A stretch of DNA of 64,000 bases. Origin: Mikania micrantha. Its lineage: Eukaryota; Streptophyta; Magnoliopsida; Asterales; Asteraceae. Both the position numbers and the translations under genes were made by a program. This document shows, piece by piece, positions 45,269 to 56,160 of this stretch (position 1 is the first letter of the stretch; every line of letters starts with the position of its first letter). The stretch covers positions 16,898,755 through 16,962,754 of the forward strand of contig CM018695.1 of NCBI GenBank assembly GCA_009363875.1. Direction: 5' to 3'. Below the pieces are notes generated by a model, which saw only the letters and a list, made by a program, of their open reading frames with translations, did not search any database and was not told the origin of the DNA.

Positions 45269-48200
45269 TGTCACACCCCAGGCTGGCAGGGTTGGATCGG
45301 AGTCCCCGTCGGGCGGAAGGTTCCCGAGGTGTGATATCGAGGGTGATAATAGTGATGATCAGATTGTTTACATTGCACATGATATAAATGAGAAATGTTA
45401 AATATAATAGAATTACAAAGTTAAATTACATCCGTATCGTTCATAATTTAACAATGTAAATCTATCATAAACATCATAAACATATCTATCTTGTAACTGC
45501 ACAAGATATACAAAATAATTGTATAATGATGTTCCAAAAGTATGCAGGTCCAAAAATGCAAAGTCTTCTAATCCGAAGTCCTAGTCCAAAAGTAATGACT
45601 TCTTAATTGACTTGTTCGTCCCCTGAGAAGTCATGCAAAAAGATCAAGTCAACACATGGTTGGTGAGTTCATATGGTTTAATAATTGAAAATGATTTGAA
45701 ACCTTTTTCGGTAAAGAACCTAACCTCATTAACATCACATGTAATATCCACATCGGTATGCTTATATATAGGGCATACCCCTGAGTCGAGCCTACGACCC
45801 GCCCAGACGCCGTCCCACCACATACTAATACGCATATGACACTGTTATTAATGATAATTAAGCATTTTTACCTACCTTTCACCTCGGATTTAGATTCTGC
45901 TTTCCAAAATATGATTTATCTTTGATTTTCTTGAGTTCATCATAGTTACATGATTTCCCAAAAACAATTACAGAAATATAATGTTAAATATTTAATTAAA
46001 TAAATGAATAAACATTTCAGTACAACTAAGACATGATGATTGGCCTTTATTTGGCTCAATCAATTAGACTTAGTTGTTGGTGGTTGTCCAAGTTGTACCC
46101 TCTCACACGTGAACCATATCAGACATAACTCACAAGGAGTATACCTGAGCGTGCCGGGATTTTAATGATGCCCATATCAGCTTGACCCAATGGTCTACTG
46201 TACATGTCGGGACTTTACGGATATCCTTTGATTCTTGATCTCTTTGATTCACTTGATTTTTTTGATAATTGACTTCATTTGATTGTTCACGTTATTGCCC
46301 ATATAGCTTGACTACAAGAGTCTACTATTTATGCCGGGACTTTATGTGTGTTACACGTGGTCTTGATTTCTATACAACTGACATCCACCTTGACTCAAAC
46401 ATTAATGATTTCATTAGATCTTAATGATTTCATTATTTCAATGATTCACACACATTTATGATTTCTTGATTTCCTTGAGTCTCTTGATTTTGATCTTTAG
46501 AATTCCATGATTTCACAATGATTGTTGATTATTGATTAGAATCCTTGATTTCCAGATCACACACTGGATTAGATTACATAACATTTGATCTTTAGCTTTA
46601 GTTCTTTTGATTCCACTCTGAATTTAGATTCTTGGATTTGAACTTGATGGACTAAGGGTGTGTTTAGAGTTTTGAGTTAAGGTATTACTCATAGGAGTAA
46701 TTAATTAACTTGTAAGTTCATTATGCATAGTAATTTCCTAGACAGCAGTCTAAGAGTATCAACAAACATATATAATAAATAAAAGCAATTAAGTAAACAA
46801 TTTAAATAAAACAGCTTACGCATGCTTCTCAGCCCCACGTTTTAAAAACAAAATGTTTAGAAAAGGGGCAATGAACTCACCTGTGTTGTAGCTCTTATGT
46901 TTCAACCAAGAAAATAATACGCGCTCGTTTGTTGTAAATTAAGCTTCTTCAACACCTGTGTTGATTTATTACGATTCAAATACTATAAGTATTTATAGTT
47001 ACATATATAGGGTTTAGGTCTCGGTGTGCGACTATGTGTCCTATATACTTGCTAGTGTGTTACTAAGATTTTCTTTAATTATTCTATGTTACATACCCTC
47101 TATGAATCCCTTATCTATTAGTTAATAACAACTTACTTTTAAATTTTACGAAAATCGGGCAGAGTTTCCTTTGTTTTTAGTCCAAATCCAGACAATTTAT
47201 ATTGACTATTTTACAACCAAATCCCAATCAATTATAATAAAACTAACTTTCATAACTATATAAACTTTAAACAAAACCAATGACATTTATAAAATATAAC
47301 AATTACCTATTAATTAAAGTCATTCAATTTGAATATTCTCAATTGTTTAACCATGCCATGAATTTGCTATGGGTTGCGTCTTGACCACATAAGATCAAAC
47401 AACCCATACTTAGTTTGTCTCATTGAATTCCCATTGATCTTACCTTGTCGTTCTTTAGTTCTTTCGAAACCCATGGCCATGTAACAACCCTCTTTAACTT
47501 AACATAAGTTATCATGTTTCTTTGTTTTGATTATTGAAATCCCAAGTGTTTCAATCCCATTGACTTCATAAAACCCATGTTTATATGTTTGAAAAGTGTA
47601 AGATATCTTTTGTATTGAAAATCCTTAGTTTTAATAAGTTTGAAATCGGTTCACACCCCAAATGGTCACTTTGAACCATTATCGGTATTAACACTAAATC
47701 CCCATGATTTTATTTGACAAATCCAAGTGTTTTAACTTCAAATGATTGTTTAAACAACTATTTATATGATTAAATTAGTTTGGAAAAACTTTGGTCTTTT
47801 AAGCCCAATTGATTACATGGAACACTTGTTTAAGTGTTAGGTTAATTTAGAAAAGATCTTAGTTTGAAAAACCTAGTTTCAATGAACAACACAAAATCTG
47901 GAAATCGCATGTCCCGACTTATACCGGTCATAACTTGATCATAGGAACTCCAAATCGAGCAAACTAAAGCATCATGATCAAGTTTGGGATGTTAGCTTTC
48001 TATCCATTATTTATACGCTTTCTAATTCGTCCAAATGAGGCTCCAAACAGCTGGTATAAAATCAGTGCTCCATTCAGCACCTTCTGAATTAAGACACTGT
48101 TTTACCCATTTAAAGTCCGAACCAATGAAACTTGTCTTGATGAAAGTTGTTCCTAACATATTGAATTAGTAGGCTGGAAAGTTTCGTGAGTTAACTTGAA

Positions 48201-49547
48201 CGTTTTCTATGTTAAAAACACAAAAGAACTGGCTGGGCAGAATCTGCCATGTTACCCAGCCCTTAGCACAACCCCTTTTGAACTCCATTTCTTTGCCAAT
48301 ATCAGCCCCAAATCGATTCCAACAGACCCAAAAATCAATCTAATTTAATCCTTAACATCTTAACATGTTTTTGGTGCAAGATCCTAAAGTTTTAAGGTCG
48401 AAAACTAGCTGGAACTCGACTGCACAGTGGAAAAACCCACCTGCACAGGGGCTGTCACGAAATCAGCCACCTTGCGCTCAATTTTGGTCCGTTTTTGATG
48501 ATTCAAAGCTTCATATCTTTGTCTAATCACGATCTACAAGTTTCTGTTGTTATAATGTTATCCTAACTGATTTGAAGTGATAAAAACGTTTAAAACTCAC
48601 CTGGTCGGAACAGTGCAGAAAACCCTCAAATTCAGCATCTTCTTTTGTAAACTGCGACCGATAGCACTCGTTTCAGCTCCGATCGCCTGTACTTCTGTGT
48701 TCCTCTCGTGCTCACGGTCGTTTCGAGTACTAGAACGTCAAATTTGGTGGAGAAACGAAGAAGTTATGGTGATTTGAAGTGGTGGTGGTATGGTGGTGAC
48801 GGGAATTCGAATTTGAAGAAGAATGAGGTGTGGGAGCTGCAATTTTGGGAAGGGAAGAAATGGGTTTTTGGGTTTAAATAGCCCGGGTATGTTCGGGCGT
48901 ATTCGGTCCCGCTCGGTTTCGGTTTCGCGCGTCGTTTTCGTTCGTTTTCGCAACGCAATAATACGATTTTAAAATAGAGTTTTCCATTTTGAACTAAGTT
49001 GTAAAACCTAATACATTAACTAATTATCTTTTATTTATTTTAAAATTTCAGAAATATTTAATTAACTGTTTAAATCGAATCGTACGGTCGTTGCGCGTAT
49101 CCGTTCGAATCGTCACCCGTACGAATACGGCGATAACTATACTTTTCAATATTGTTTTCTAATTATTGGATATCATTCAGAACGTTAAACTTTCAAATAT
49201 ATTCGTACAGATCGTCACCTATACGAATAACCCGTCAATTTAGCATTCACATAACGACATCCGTTCTGTTGTGTTCTATAAAGCCTCACATACATTTATA
49301 CATAATAAATCCTAACAACTAATCACATGATGGTTCTGTGTTGCCAGCTAATTATCTGACTCAAGAACCATAGTTCTGAACTTTGTTTCTGTTAAATGTT
49401 TCTGAACTTCTTGTTTGATAACACCAAATGATTATGACAAATGATATGAATAGGAAATGTACTGAATGTATGTAGTTCGTACCTGTATACTGTTCATGTT
49501 ACTATTTAAGATCACTGTTCCGGTACGGTTCCGGCACTGATGTTACA
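45269..49547 (-). repeat. Element E 5' LTR (right)
   Basis: 4279 bp, matching 37367-41647. Carries the U5 hairpin (45650-45662) and donor-like box (46875-46883). A cluster of changes lies in the first 30 bases of the plus strand (CCCCGGGGCGGC against CCCCAGGCTGGC). Confidence 0.94.
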
Positions 49548-49552
49548 CCGTC

Positions 49553-50025
49553 CCACCACCTTTGTAGTATACCACGAGTGTGTCCTTGTCTGGTGATCAA
49601 TAGATCAAACAGATAATTTCTAAAGCAAATAAATTCCTAAGTAGTTAATTTCTTAAGCAGATAGTTGTCCCAAACGGGTAGTTCCCTTATTCCTTAATAC
49701 TGACATCCACCCGATGTATTGTAAATGGTGTATATATAAGGCATATGATAAGGGTAGGTCGCAACCGCCCTAACCACCGTCCCACCACCTTTACAATACA
49801 CCACGAGTATGTCCTTATCAAGTCATTAGAGCACAAGTAATCAAATAATTAGTAAGCAGCATATATAATTCAGATGTATAATAGGAGTTCAGTTAACATG
49901 TAATAAACACATAAGCATGAAATCCTGAATATACTAACTAGTGTATGAAGTAACTTCATACTAGGGTATCATACGGTTATAGACTAGGTCAACCATTTCT
50001 AGTAACCTAATTCCCTATAACCCAG
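49553..50025 (-). other. Element D leader, primer-proximal half, with structured modules
   Basis: No ORF. Holds the right half of module copy 2 (49553-49590) and all of copy 3 (about 49700-49815): arms TGTATTGTAAA (49715-49725) and TTTACAATACA (49790-49800), a perfect 11-bp pairing. With copy 1 this makes three tandem modules in one leader. Confidence 0.75.
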
Positions 50026-50037
50026 GCTCTGATACCA
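50026..50037 (-). other. Element D primer binding site (tRNA-iMet)
   Basis: Plus strand GCTCTGATACCA, three bases from the LTR at 50041. Confidence 0.93.
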
Positions 50038-50040
50038 ATC

Positions 50041-53000
50041 TGTAACATCCCGACCGATGGCGGAAACGTCGGGATGCCACGAGGGATGTGTAGATTGTTC
50101 AAAAGCTCGTGGGCATCTAAATTAAATCATCACATAACATTCAATCAACCAAATTACTTACACAAAAATCATGTCTATCATGAATCAGTTACATCAATTA
50201 CAAAATAGATTTAGCTATCTAACTAAATTCTAATCACCAGAATTCCAGTTATTTAGCTAAGTCCAAGAACCTTAGTGATGATGTCCAAAAATGTGAGGGA
50301 TCATCCTCCTCAACCTACTTGTCTTCATTCCCTAAAACATGTAAAAAAAACAAGTGTCAACTACGAAGTAGTTGGTGAGTAATCATAAGTTTTTATACTT
50401 GAAAGTATTTTATAAAATGAGTATAAAAGTTTGTGTTTGAAAAGGGTTTTATAAAAAAGTTTAGATAAAATAAGTATAAAAGCTTATGGTTCATCCGAGA
50501 AAATCCACAAGAGTACCTGCGTGAAAATCCAACACATATCCTAACACAACAATCAACACATAAACAAACACATATTCACATATCTCACATAATCATAGTC
50601 AATTATAGGTAATCATAGATAATCATAGACAATACTAGATAATCAACCACATAACCATTCAACCAATCTCAAACATCAATATTCTCAAATAGTATATGTG
50701 ACCATACATGGGATTTATGTAATTAACATAAGTTAAAGACACGATCCATGGAGTGGAAGCAACCCACGTGACGATACATGAAACTAATGCGGTTAACCGA
50801 AGTCAAAGGCAATGTTTCATGGAGTTGTGATAATCCAAGTGCCAAGACATGTAATCTTTGTTATTGACCGAAGTCAATGACAATGTTACACGGATATATG
50901 ATAATAAGTGATAATCCATAAATAATGATAATTCTATAATATGAATATCATATTGATAAACAGGTATCATCCTTGTGTTATCAAAATAATATTTAAAATT
51001 GGTATACATGTTTCACCTCCGAGTTTTAAAACAAAACAGTTTAAAAGAAAGGGAGGGTATGAGAACTCACATGAGTCCTTAGAATAGTGTTCTCGTAGAA
51101 TGCTCGCTCGCGTAATAAACTCAAATCAACTCAACGATCTGTAATTAATGTGTTCCCATATTCATAAGTATATTTATTTCATTTCAATCGAGTGTCCATG
51201 AATATTTACTTCAACTTCTTAAGTGTCTAATTAACTTAGTTATTTATTCTAAGTTACCTTATCACACTTACTATTGTATCAATAGTCATCGTATAAATGT
51301 AATTTAAACTTACCAGTTGTGATTATCTGTTATATGTTGATTTTTAAAATAATGTAACAAGGCTTACAAGTGGTTAGGATGATAACTTTTTACATATTTG
51401 CACACTTTTGTATAGGCATACATGCATGACTAACTTAGTTGTCCACCTTGATGTAGTTACAACACCCAATTCTCATTGTAAAAGGTTATTTCTATGTCTT
51501 TTTCATAAAAGATTTCCATTATGTAAAGTCTTATATTACAAGGTTCATTTTATCAAGAAAAGGTGGCAAACCAATCAATAACTCATGCACGCATGGTATT
51601 ATATATGTGTGTGTATATATATATAACCATATCTCCCATTTACCCTTAATCTCCTAATTAAAATAGATTTAGGTTCGGCCAAGAGAAAGAAAAGGGTTCG
51701 GCCACATAGGGTTCGGCTAGGACCTGTATATGCAACTAAGGGTTCGGCCCACTAAGAGGGCAAAGCTCCGCAAGGTAAGTGGGTTCGTGGCTCAACAGAA
51801 GGGTTCGGCACCTCCTTATGGTTCGCAGCTTCTTCTTGAAAATCTGAACGAGAGAAGGTTCGTTTCTAATTGGGTTCGGCTAAGATGTTGCAGGGTTCGT
51901 GTGATTGTGTTGCAACACAAAGGTTCGCCGGGAACATGGGTTCGTGGGACTCAACAGTCTCGGCCATCAAGGTTCGGGTGGCCCAGGGTTCGCCCAACCA
52001 TAAAGGTTCGGCCGACCTGGGTTTTCCAGCCCCTGGTTCGTCTCTTGCACCACCACGAACTTCATGCTCACATCATCACCATCATCAAACACCTGCTACA
52101 AGTTGGCTACTAGAGTTTCCACTTATTTTACAATAGGTTATCTCGCTCATTCAAAGAATCTAATTCGTTTTAACATTAACTAATGATGTGGTTCTAGATC
52201 TACAACAAAAACCGAAAATAAAAGCATAGATCTACCTCGAAATCAGTTGCTAATCGTTGGATTTCTTTGTATAGTCTTGTTCCCCTCGATCACACGAACG
52301 CATAGGCGCCAAGATCTCGCGATTTTGTTGAGAAACGAGTGAGATAATCTAGAGAGAAGTTTTTAGAGAGAGAGAGTGACGAATTTGATTGTAGTGACAG
52401 AAAGGGTTTGTGAAAAAAATGAGGGAAATGGTGGAGTCTTCCACCATTTGTATCTATCCTGCTCCCGCGTGTTCGGTCTCGTTTATTTCGCGTTATTAAT
52501 TTAAATTCCTCGGTTTTTGCTCGTGAAATATATATTTAATCATAAAATGTTTAGATGAATGGGTTTCGTTAAAATAAAATGATTTAAATAATTTATTTCA
52601 TAAAACGATTTCGTTTTATTTATGATACTTTATTTATTCAAAATAAACGATTTATTCTATTTTGTTTAACGTTGTGATTCCTAATAAACGTTATTAAATC
52701 CATTTTCTTATTTTTAATATCATTAAATATTATTTAATTATCTCGTCGAAACACTTTACTTACGTACGTATTCGTAAAGATCGTCTCCTTTGCGAATCCG
52801 ACGCTTGTATCGTATTTCGATTTGATTTACAATTTATGGAATATCGTTTCAGAATATTATTCTTAATAATTATATTTGTGTGAATCGTCATCCATGCGAA
52901 TACATTATTAAGTTAACATTTCTAAATCAATATTCGTGTTTAAATTGTGTTCGTAACCTCACCTCGCGTAATTAATTCCCATTATATTTCCATTATTTTA

Positions 53001-53461
53001 TTTGCTTTAATATTATAATTCTCAATCCAAAACCCACTAAATCAAGTCACCGACACATCCATGATAGACCGAAATATGCATATGTATAGGGCATATGTAG
53101 GGGTCAGTCGCAACTGCCCCAGCCACCGTCCCACCGCTATTTCGATAAACCATGACCACGTGTCCTTGACTATGTTTAGCAACCATACACTAACCAACCC
53201 CAACTCCTTTCCATTTCCAAACCAGAATCCATAATCATCAGAGTATTCATCTGCGATAAACTCTCTGGTTCTGTCTAGTTGAGTTACAACTAAACTCCCC
53301 ATGGTTTACGCGTATAATAATATGTTCTAAATATGTATACCAATAACAGTGATAATTATCAAATAATACATCATCATTAATAATTACAATTCTCAGGTCG
53401 TATCAGTACAATCGTACGGATGTACGGATGTACGGACGACCGGAAGTACAGTGATGTTACA
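50041..53461 (-). repeat. Element D 5' LTR
   Basis: Plus strand TGTAACATCCCGACC to GTGATGTTACA, 3421 bp; its partner is outside the window, so the outer boundary rests on the terminal TG/CA form and likeness to the element E LTR end. Sense landmarks: inverted ATTCGTAAAG/CTTTGCGAAT (52770-52797), a copy of the structured module (53040-53170), donor-like box (rc at 51065-51073) and U5 hairpin (50358-50374). A cluster of GGTTCG words lies at 51670-52035. Confidence 0.82.
51670..52035. repeat. Irregular GGTTCG word cluster in element D LTR
   Basis: About sixteen GGTTCG words (many as GGGTTCGGC) recur at irregular gaps of roughly 12-40 bases. The intervening bases do not repeat, so it is not a simple tandem array. 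The long frame read across it (51730-52113) is a by-product. Confidence 0.8.
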
Positions 53462-54331
53462 CCAAACATGAACAACTTAGCGATAATTCAACGAATTATT
53501 AGAAAACGCACACACGTGTCTTGAATAACGATCGTTGGTAAAATTGAACGAATCACAATGCAACTGAACTAAAATTAAGTCTTATGAGAACTTATAACAA
53601 GTTAAATTATGACAATAATCAAGAAATGTCGATCGTAATCGTAAAATAATCGAAAAACGACTTAAAACAATGAAGTTGGGCCATTTTGGCAAATTTGAAT
53701 TCCCCAAAAATTGTCGCGGTATGCGAGGACCGATCATCTTCCACCTTGGCGGTACGCGACGTGTTTCGGGAAACAATCGATTATTATATTCTTGGCGGTA
53801 CGCCAAGAGAGCTTGGAGCAAGCTTGGCGGTACGCGACGAAATCACTTAGCAGATTCATTATAAACACTCAACCCATTTCACTTCTACCACTTTCACTCA
53901 ATCACACTCAAACTAGCAGACCCATTTCCGGCCAAAACACTCTGTGAACCCCTTCTGAGTTTTGGGAAGGCATTATCAACCACAAAGGAGCCATCAAGAG
54001 GAGTCTTGAAGTTTGAAAGGAAGCTCCAAAGCACCCCTCTCACTAGCACAGGTCATGGAACATCATCAGGAGGTCCATGAGCTCACAAACATGCAATCGC
54101 AGCTCCATTTTAGCGAACTACAGCTTGTGAGGTAGTCTCATGAGTCTTAGTTGCACTTATATCATCTTTTCACACACATGCAAGCTTAAAAATCACACAT
54201 GCAACGTCTTAGATGTCACATGCACAATTTTAATCCATTTAGATATGTGATTATATGAGTTAATGACTGATTTGGTGATTCTAGATTGATTTATGATGAT
54301 ATTGATGTGATTTAATGGACATTTGTTCATA

Positions 54332-56160
54332 TCTATCTAATATAATAAATCAAAATAATTTGGTACACATGTCCTCCTGTGATGCAATATTTTCCCGCCC
54401 AATTTTTTTCCCATCTTAAGTAAGGTAATATTATCAATTATCTGTAATTGATTCTCTCTTTCAAGTATATCAATGATTTTCCTTATTTATCGTCAATTCA
54501 AATTAATGATTATGTGTTTTGTTTTAATTTTAAAAGTTCAATTTCTATTTCGTTTAGTAACTACAATGAGATTCGCCCCTTTTTTTTTCTAGGGCTATCA
54601 TTTTGTTCTTCAATGCAAGAACTGCAGCGCTTCCTTTTTTTGTGTGTTGGTAGTCTGTAGTTTTATTAGGTTTAATATGTGTTCTTTCGATTGTTCATTT
54701 ACATGTTTATGATGTTCAATTTGATTATGTGAATTCAGCTTAATATTGTTTTCATTGAGAATTTAAGGTGTTCATCCTTTTCTAGGTTGTATCTTCATGG
54801 TTATGTGCGTTATATTTAGTGTCTGTATATCTATCTATTTTGATAAATAAAGGTTTTATGGACACATGACATGTTCGTATGGCACCTCAACCTTGATTTT
54901 ACGCATCTCTCACCTATTAACTACATCTCATATGAAATAATAATATTAAATATTAAAGAACCTTTTTATACATTTTTAAACTAAAAAAGATTTAATACAT
55001 TAAAATATATTAATATTAAGAAGCACACTTTTTATAAAAAAAATTATTATAAATTACAATGTAGGAAAGCCGGTGAGCTGAGGAGAGACTAACTTAACCA
55101 GGATCAAGAGCTTAGACAAAGCTTTTGGTGTTTTGCTCCCTCTTGAGTTTTGCTCTTTAGTTATTTTAGTGTTTAGTTTTCATAAATTAGAAAAGAAGAG
55201 AAAACAGTAGGGCAACACAAAGAAGATTCAGAAAAGTGTTGTTCTAATTATTCAGTAGATGTTGGGGTATAAATAGCCCCGACATTTAATGTTTCAGGAC
55301 AAATACAAGAAGAAGACAAACAAATAAGACTGATGACACTATTACAGACACTGTAGCATCAGAATAGTACAAGCGTAAAGTCAACATAGGATCTTTAAAG
55401 ATCTTAGTTCAGACTTTTGTACTGATGCTAATACATTATTCTTTCGGAAGCTCTTTATAGAAAACTATCTAATGTAGACAGTTATCCAAAAGCAGGTTAC
55501 ATTTATTCTTTCAACAGAAGAAACATATGTCTTCTGAAATATTGTTTTTCTTCCGAGGCAGATGTCTTTGGAAGTCTTCCGAAGTAAATGACTTTTATTC
55601 TTCGGAAGCAAGTGTTCTCTTCCGATAGTGTCTTCTGAGGTTTGTCTTCAGATAGAGTCTTCCGAAGCAACTTCTGAAGTATTGTCTTCGGAAGCATTTT
55701 TCTTTTATTTGTCTTCGGAAGCAGTTGTCTTTTATTTATGTCTTCCGAAGGTTCTTCTGAAGACTTGTCTTCGGAAGCTAGTGTCTTTTATTTGTCTTCG
55801 GAAGCAATTTGCTTTTATTTGTCTCTTCCGAAGGTTCTTCTGAAGACTTGTCTTCGGAAGCTAGTGTCCTGCAACATTTATTACAAAGATTATTTGAAAG
55901 GTGGTTTTGCTTCGTCAGTCCTTATTTTCCAACATACAAAATTTTCAAAAACATATATTTAAAACACAATGTATAAAGAAAAACAAGCTATAAAAATTAG
56001 TATTTAAAGAAAATATGTTATTATTTTTATACTTCAAATCATTCGAATTTGTACTCATATTTTATATTAGAAAATAATTTTATATATTCTAAATTTTCAT
56101 TGACAACTATTGGTTATATTTCTTAATTCAACCCGTGTAATATACGGGATACTAATCTAG
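54332..56160 (+). mobile_element. Non-autonomous Helitron
   Basis: Starts TCTATCTAATATAATAAA after an A and ends with a hairpin CCCGTGTAATATACGGG (56132-56148), eight bases, then CTAG followed by T. This is the Helitron signature (A|TC...CTRR|T, no duplication). 1829 bp; no Rep/helicase ORF inside. The middle (about 55080-55900) is not typical filler: it has a TATA box framed by GGGG and GCCCC (55264-55280) and a cluster of CTTCNGAAG palindromes, so it may be captured promoter DNA. Inserted into the 151-bp repeat array. Confidence 0.82.
55440..55870. repeat. CTTCNGAAG palindrome cluster inside the Helitron
   Basis: About twenty copies of CTTCCGAAG, CTTCGGAAG, CTTCTGAAG or one-base variants occur in 430 bases, at gaps of about 12-40. 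A longer unit TCTTCCGAAGGTTCTTCTGA is duplicated near 55740 and 55827. The minus strand of element G carries related CTTCCGA words at 59440-59560. Confidence 0.85.

Larger units (their letters stand above)
37367..49547 (-). mobile_element. Element E: Tekay-type deletion derivative (non-autonomous)
   Basis: Minus-strand element of 12.2 kb with two 4.28-kb LTRs, CCGTC duplications (37362-37366 and 49548-49552), a tRNA-iMet-like primer site and a 3.6-kb interior. The interior keeps a zinc-finger ORF, a decayed gag start and the decayed end of integrase with its chromodomain; protease, RT and RNase H are missing. It sits inside structured module copy 2 of the element D leader. Confidence 0.93.
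35704..53461 (-). mobile_element. Element D: Tekay-type Ty3/gypsy, 5' part only visible
   Basis: Read on the minus strand: 5' LTR (50041-53461), tRNA-iMet primer site, a leader of about 1.5 kb interrupted by element E, and the start of gag, cut by element A. The remaining gag-pol and 3' LTR must lie left of the window if the element is complete. Gag sequence, primer site and LTR layout fit the Tekay clade. Confidence 0.88.

Noticed and set aside
51730..52136. ORFs of 127 and 88 aa
   Set aside because: They are readings of the GGTTCG word field in the element D LTR; both frames are open for the same compositional reason.
36541..53170. Structured leader module as a hammerhead or twister ribozyme
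   Set aside because: I looked for CTGATGA with GAAA and for twister core strings on both strands and did not find them; no self-cleaving core is apparent by eye.
53042..53302. 86-aa minus-strand ORF in the element D LTR
   Set aside because: It overlaps the structured module, has no recognisable domain, and the other module copies have no equivalent frame.
55440..55870. CTTCNGAAG cluster as heat-shock elements
   Set aside because: Heat-shock elements need GAA and TTC blocks two bases apart; here TTC and GAA are separated by one base.
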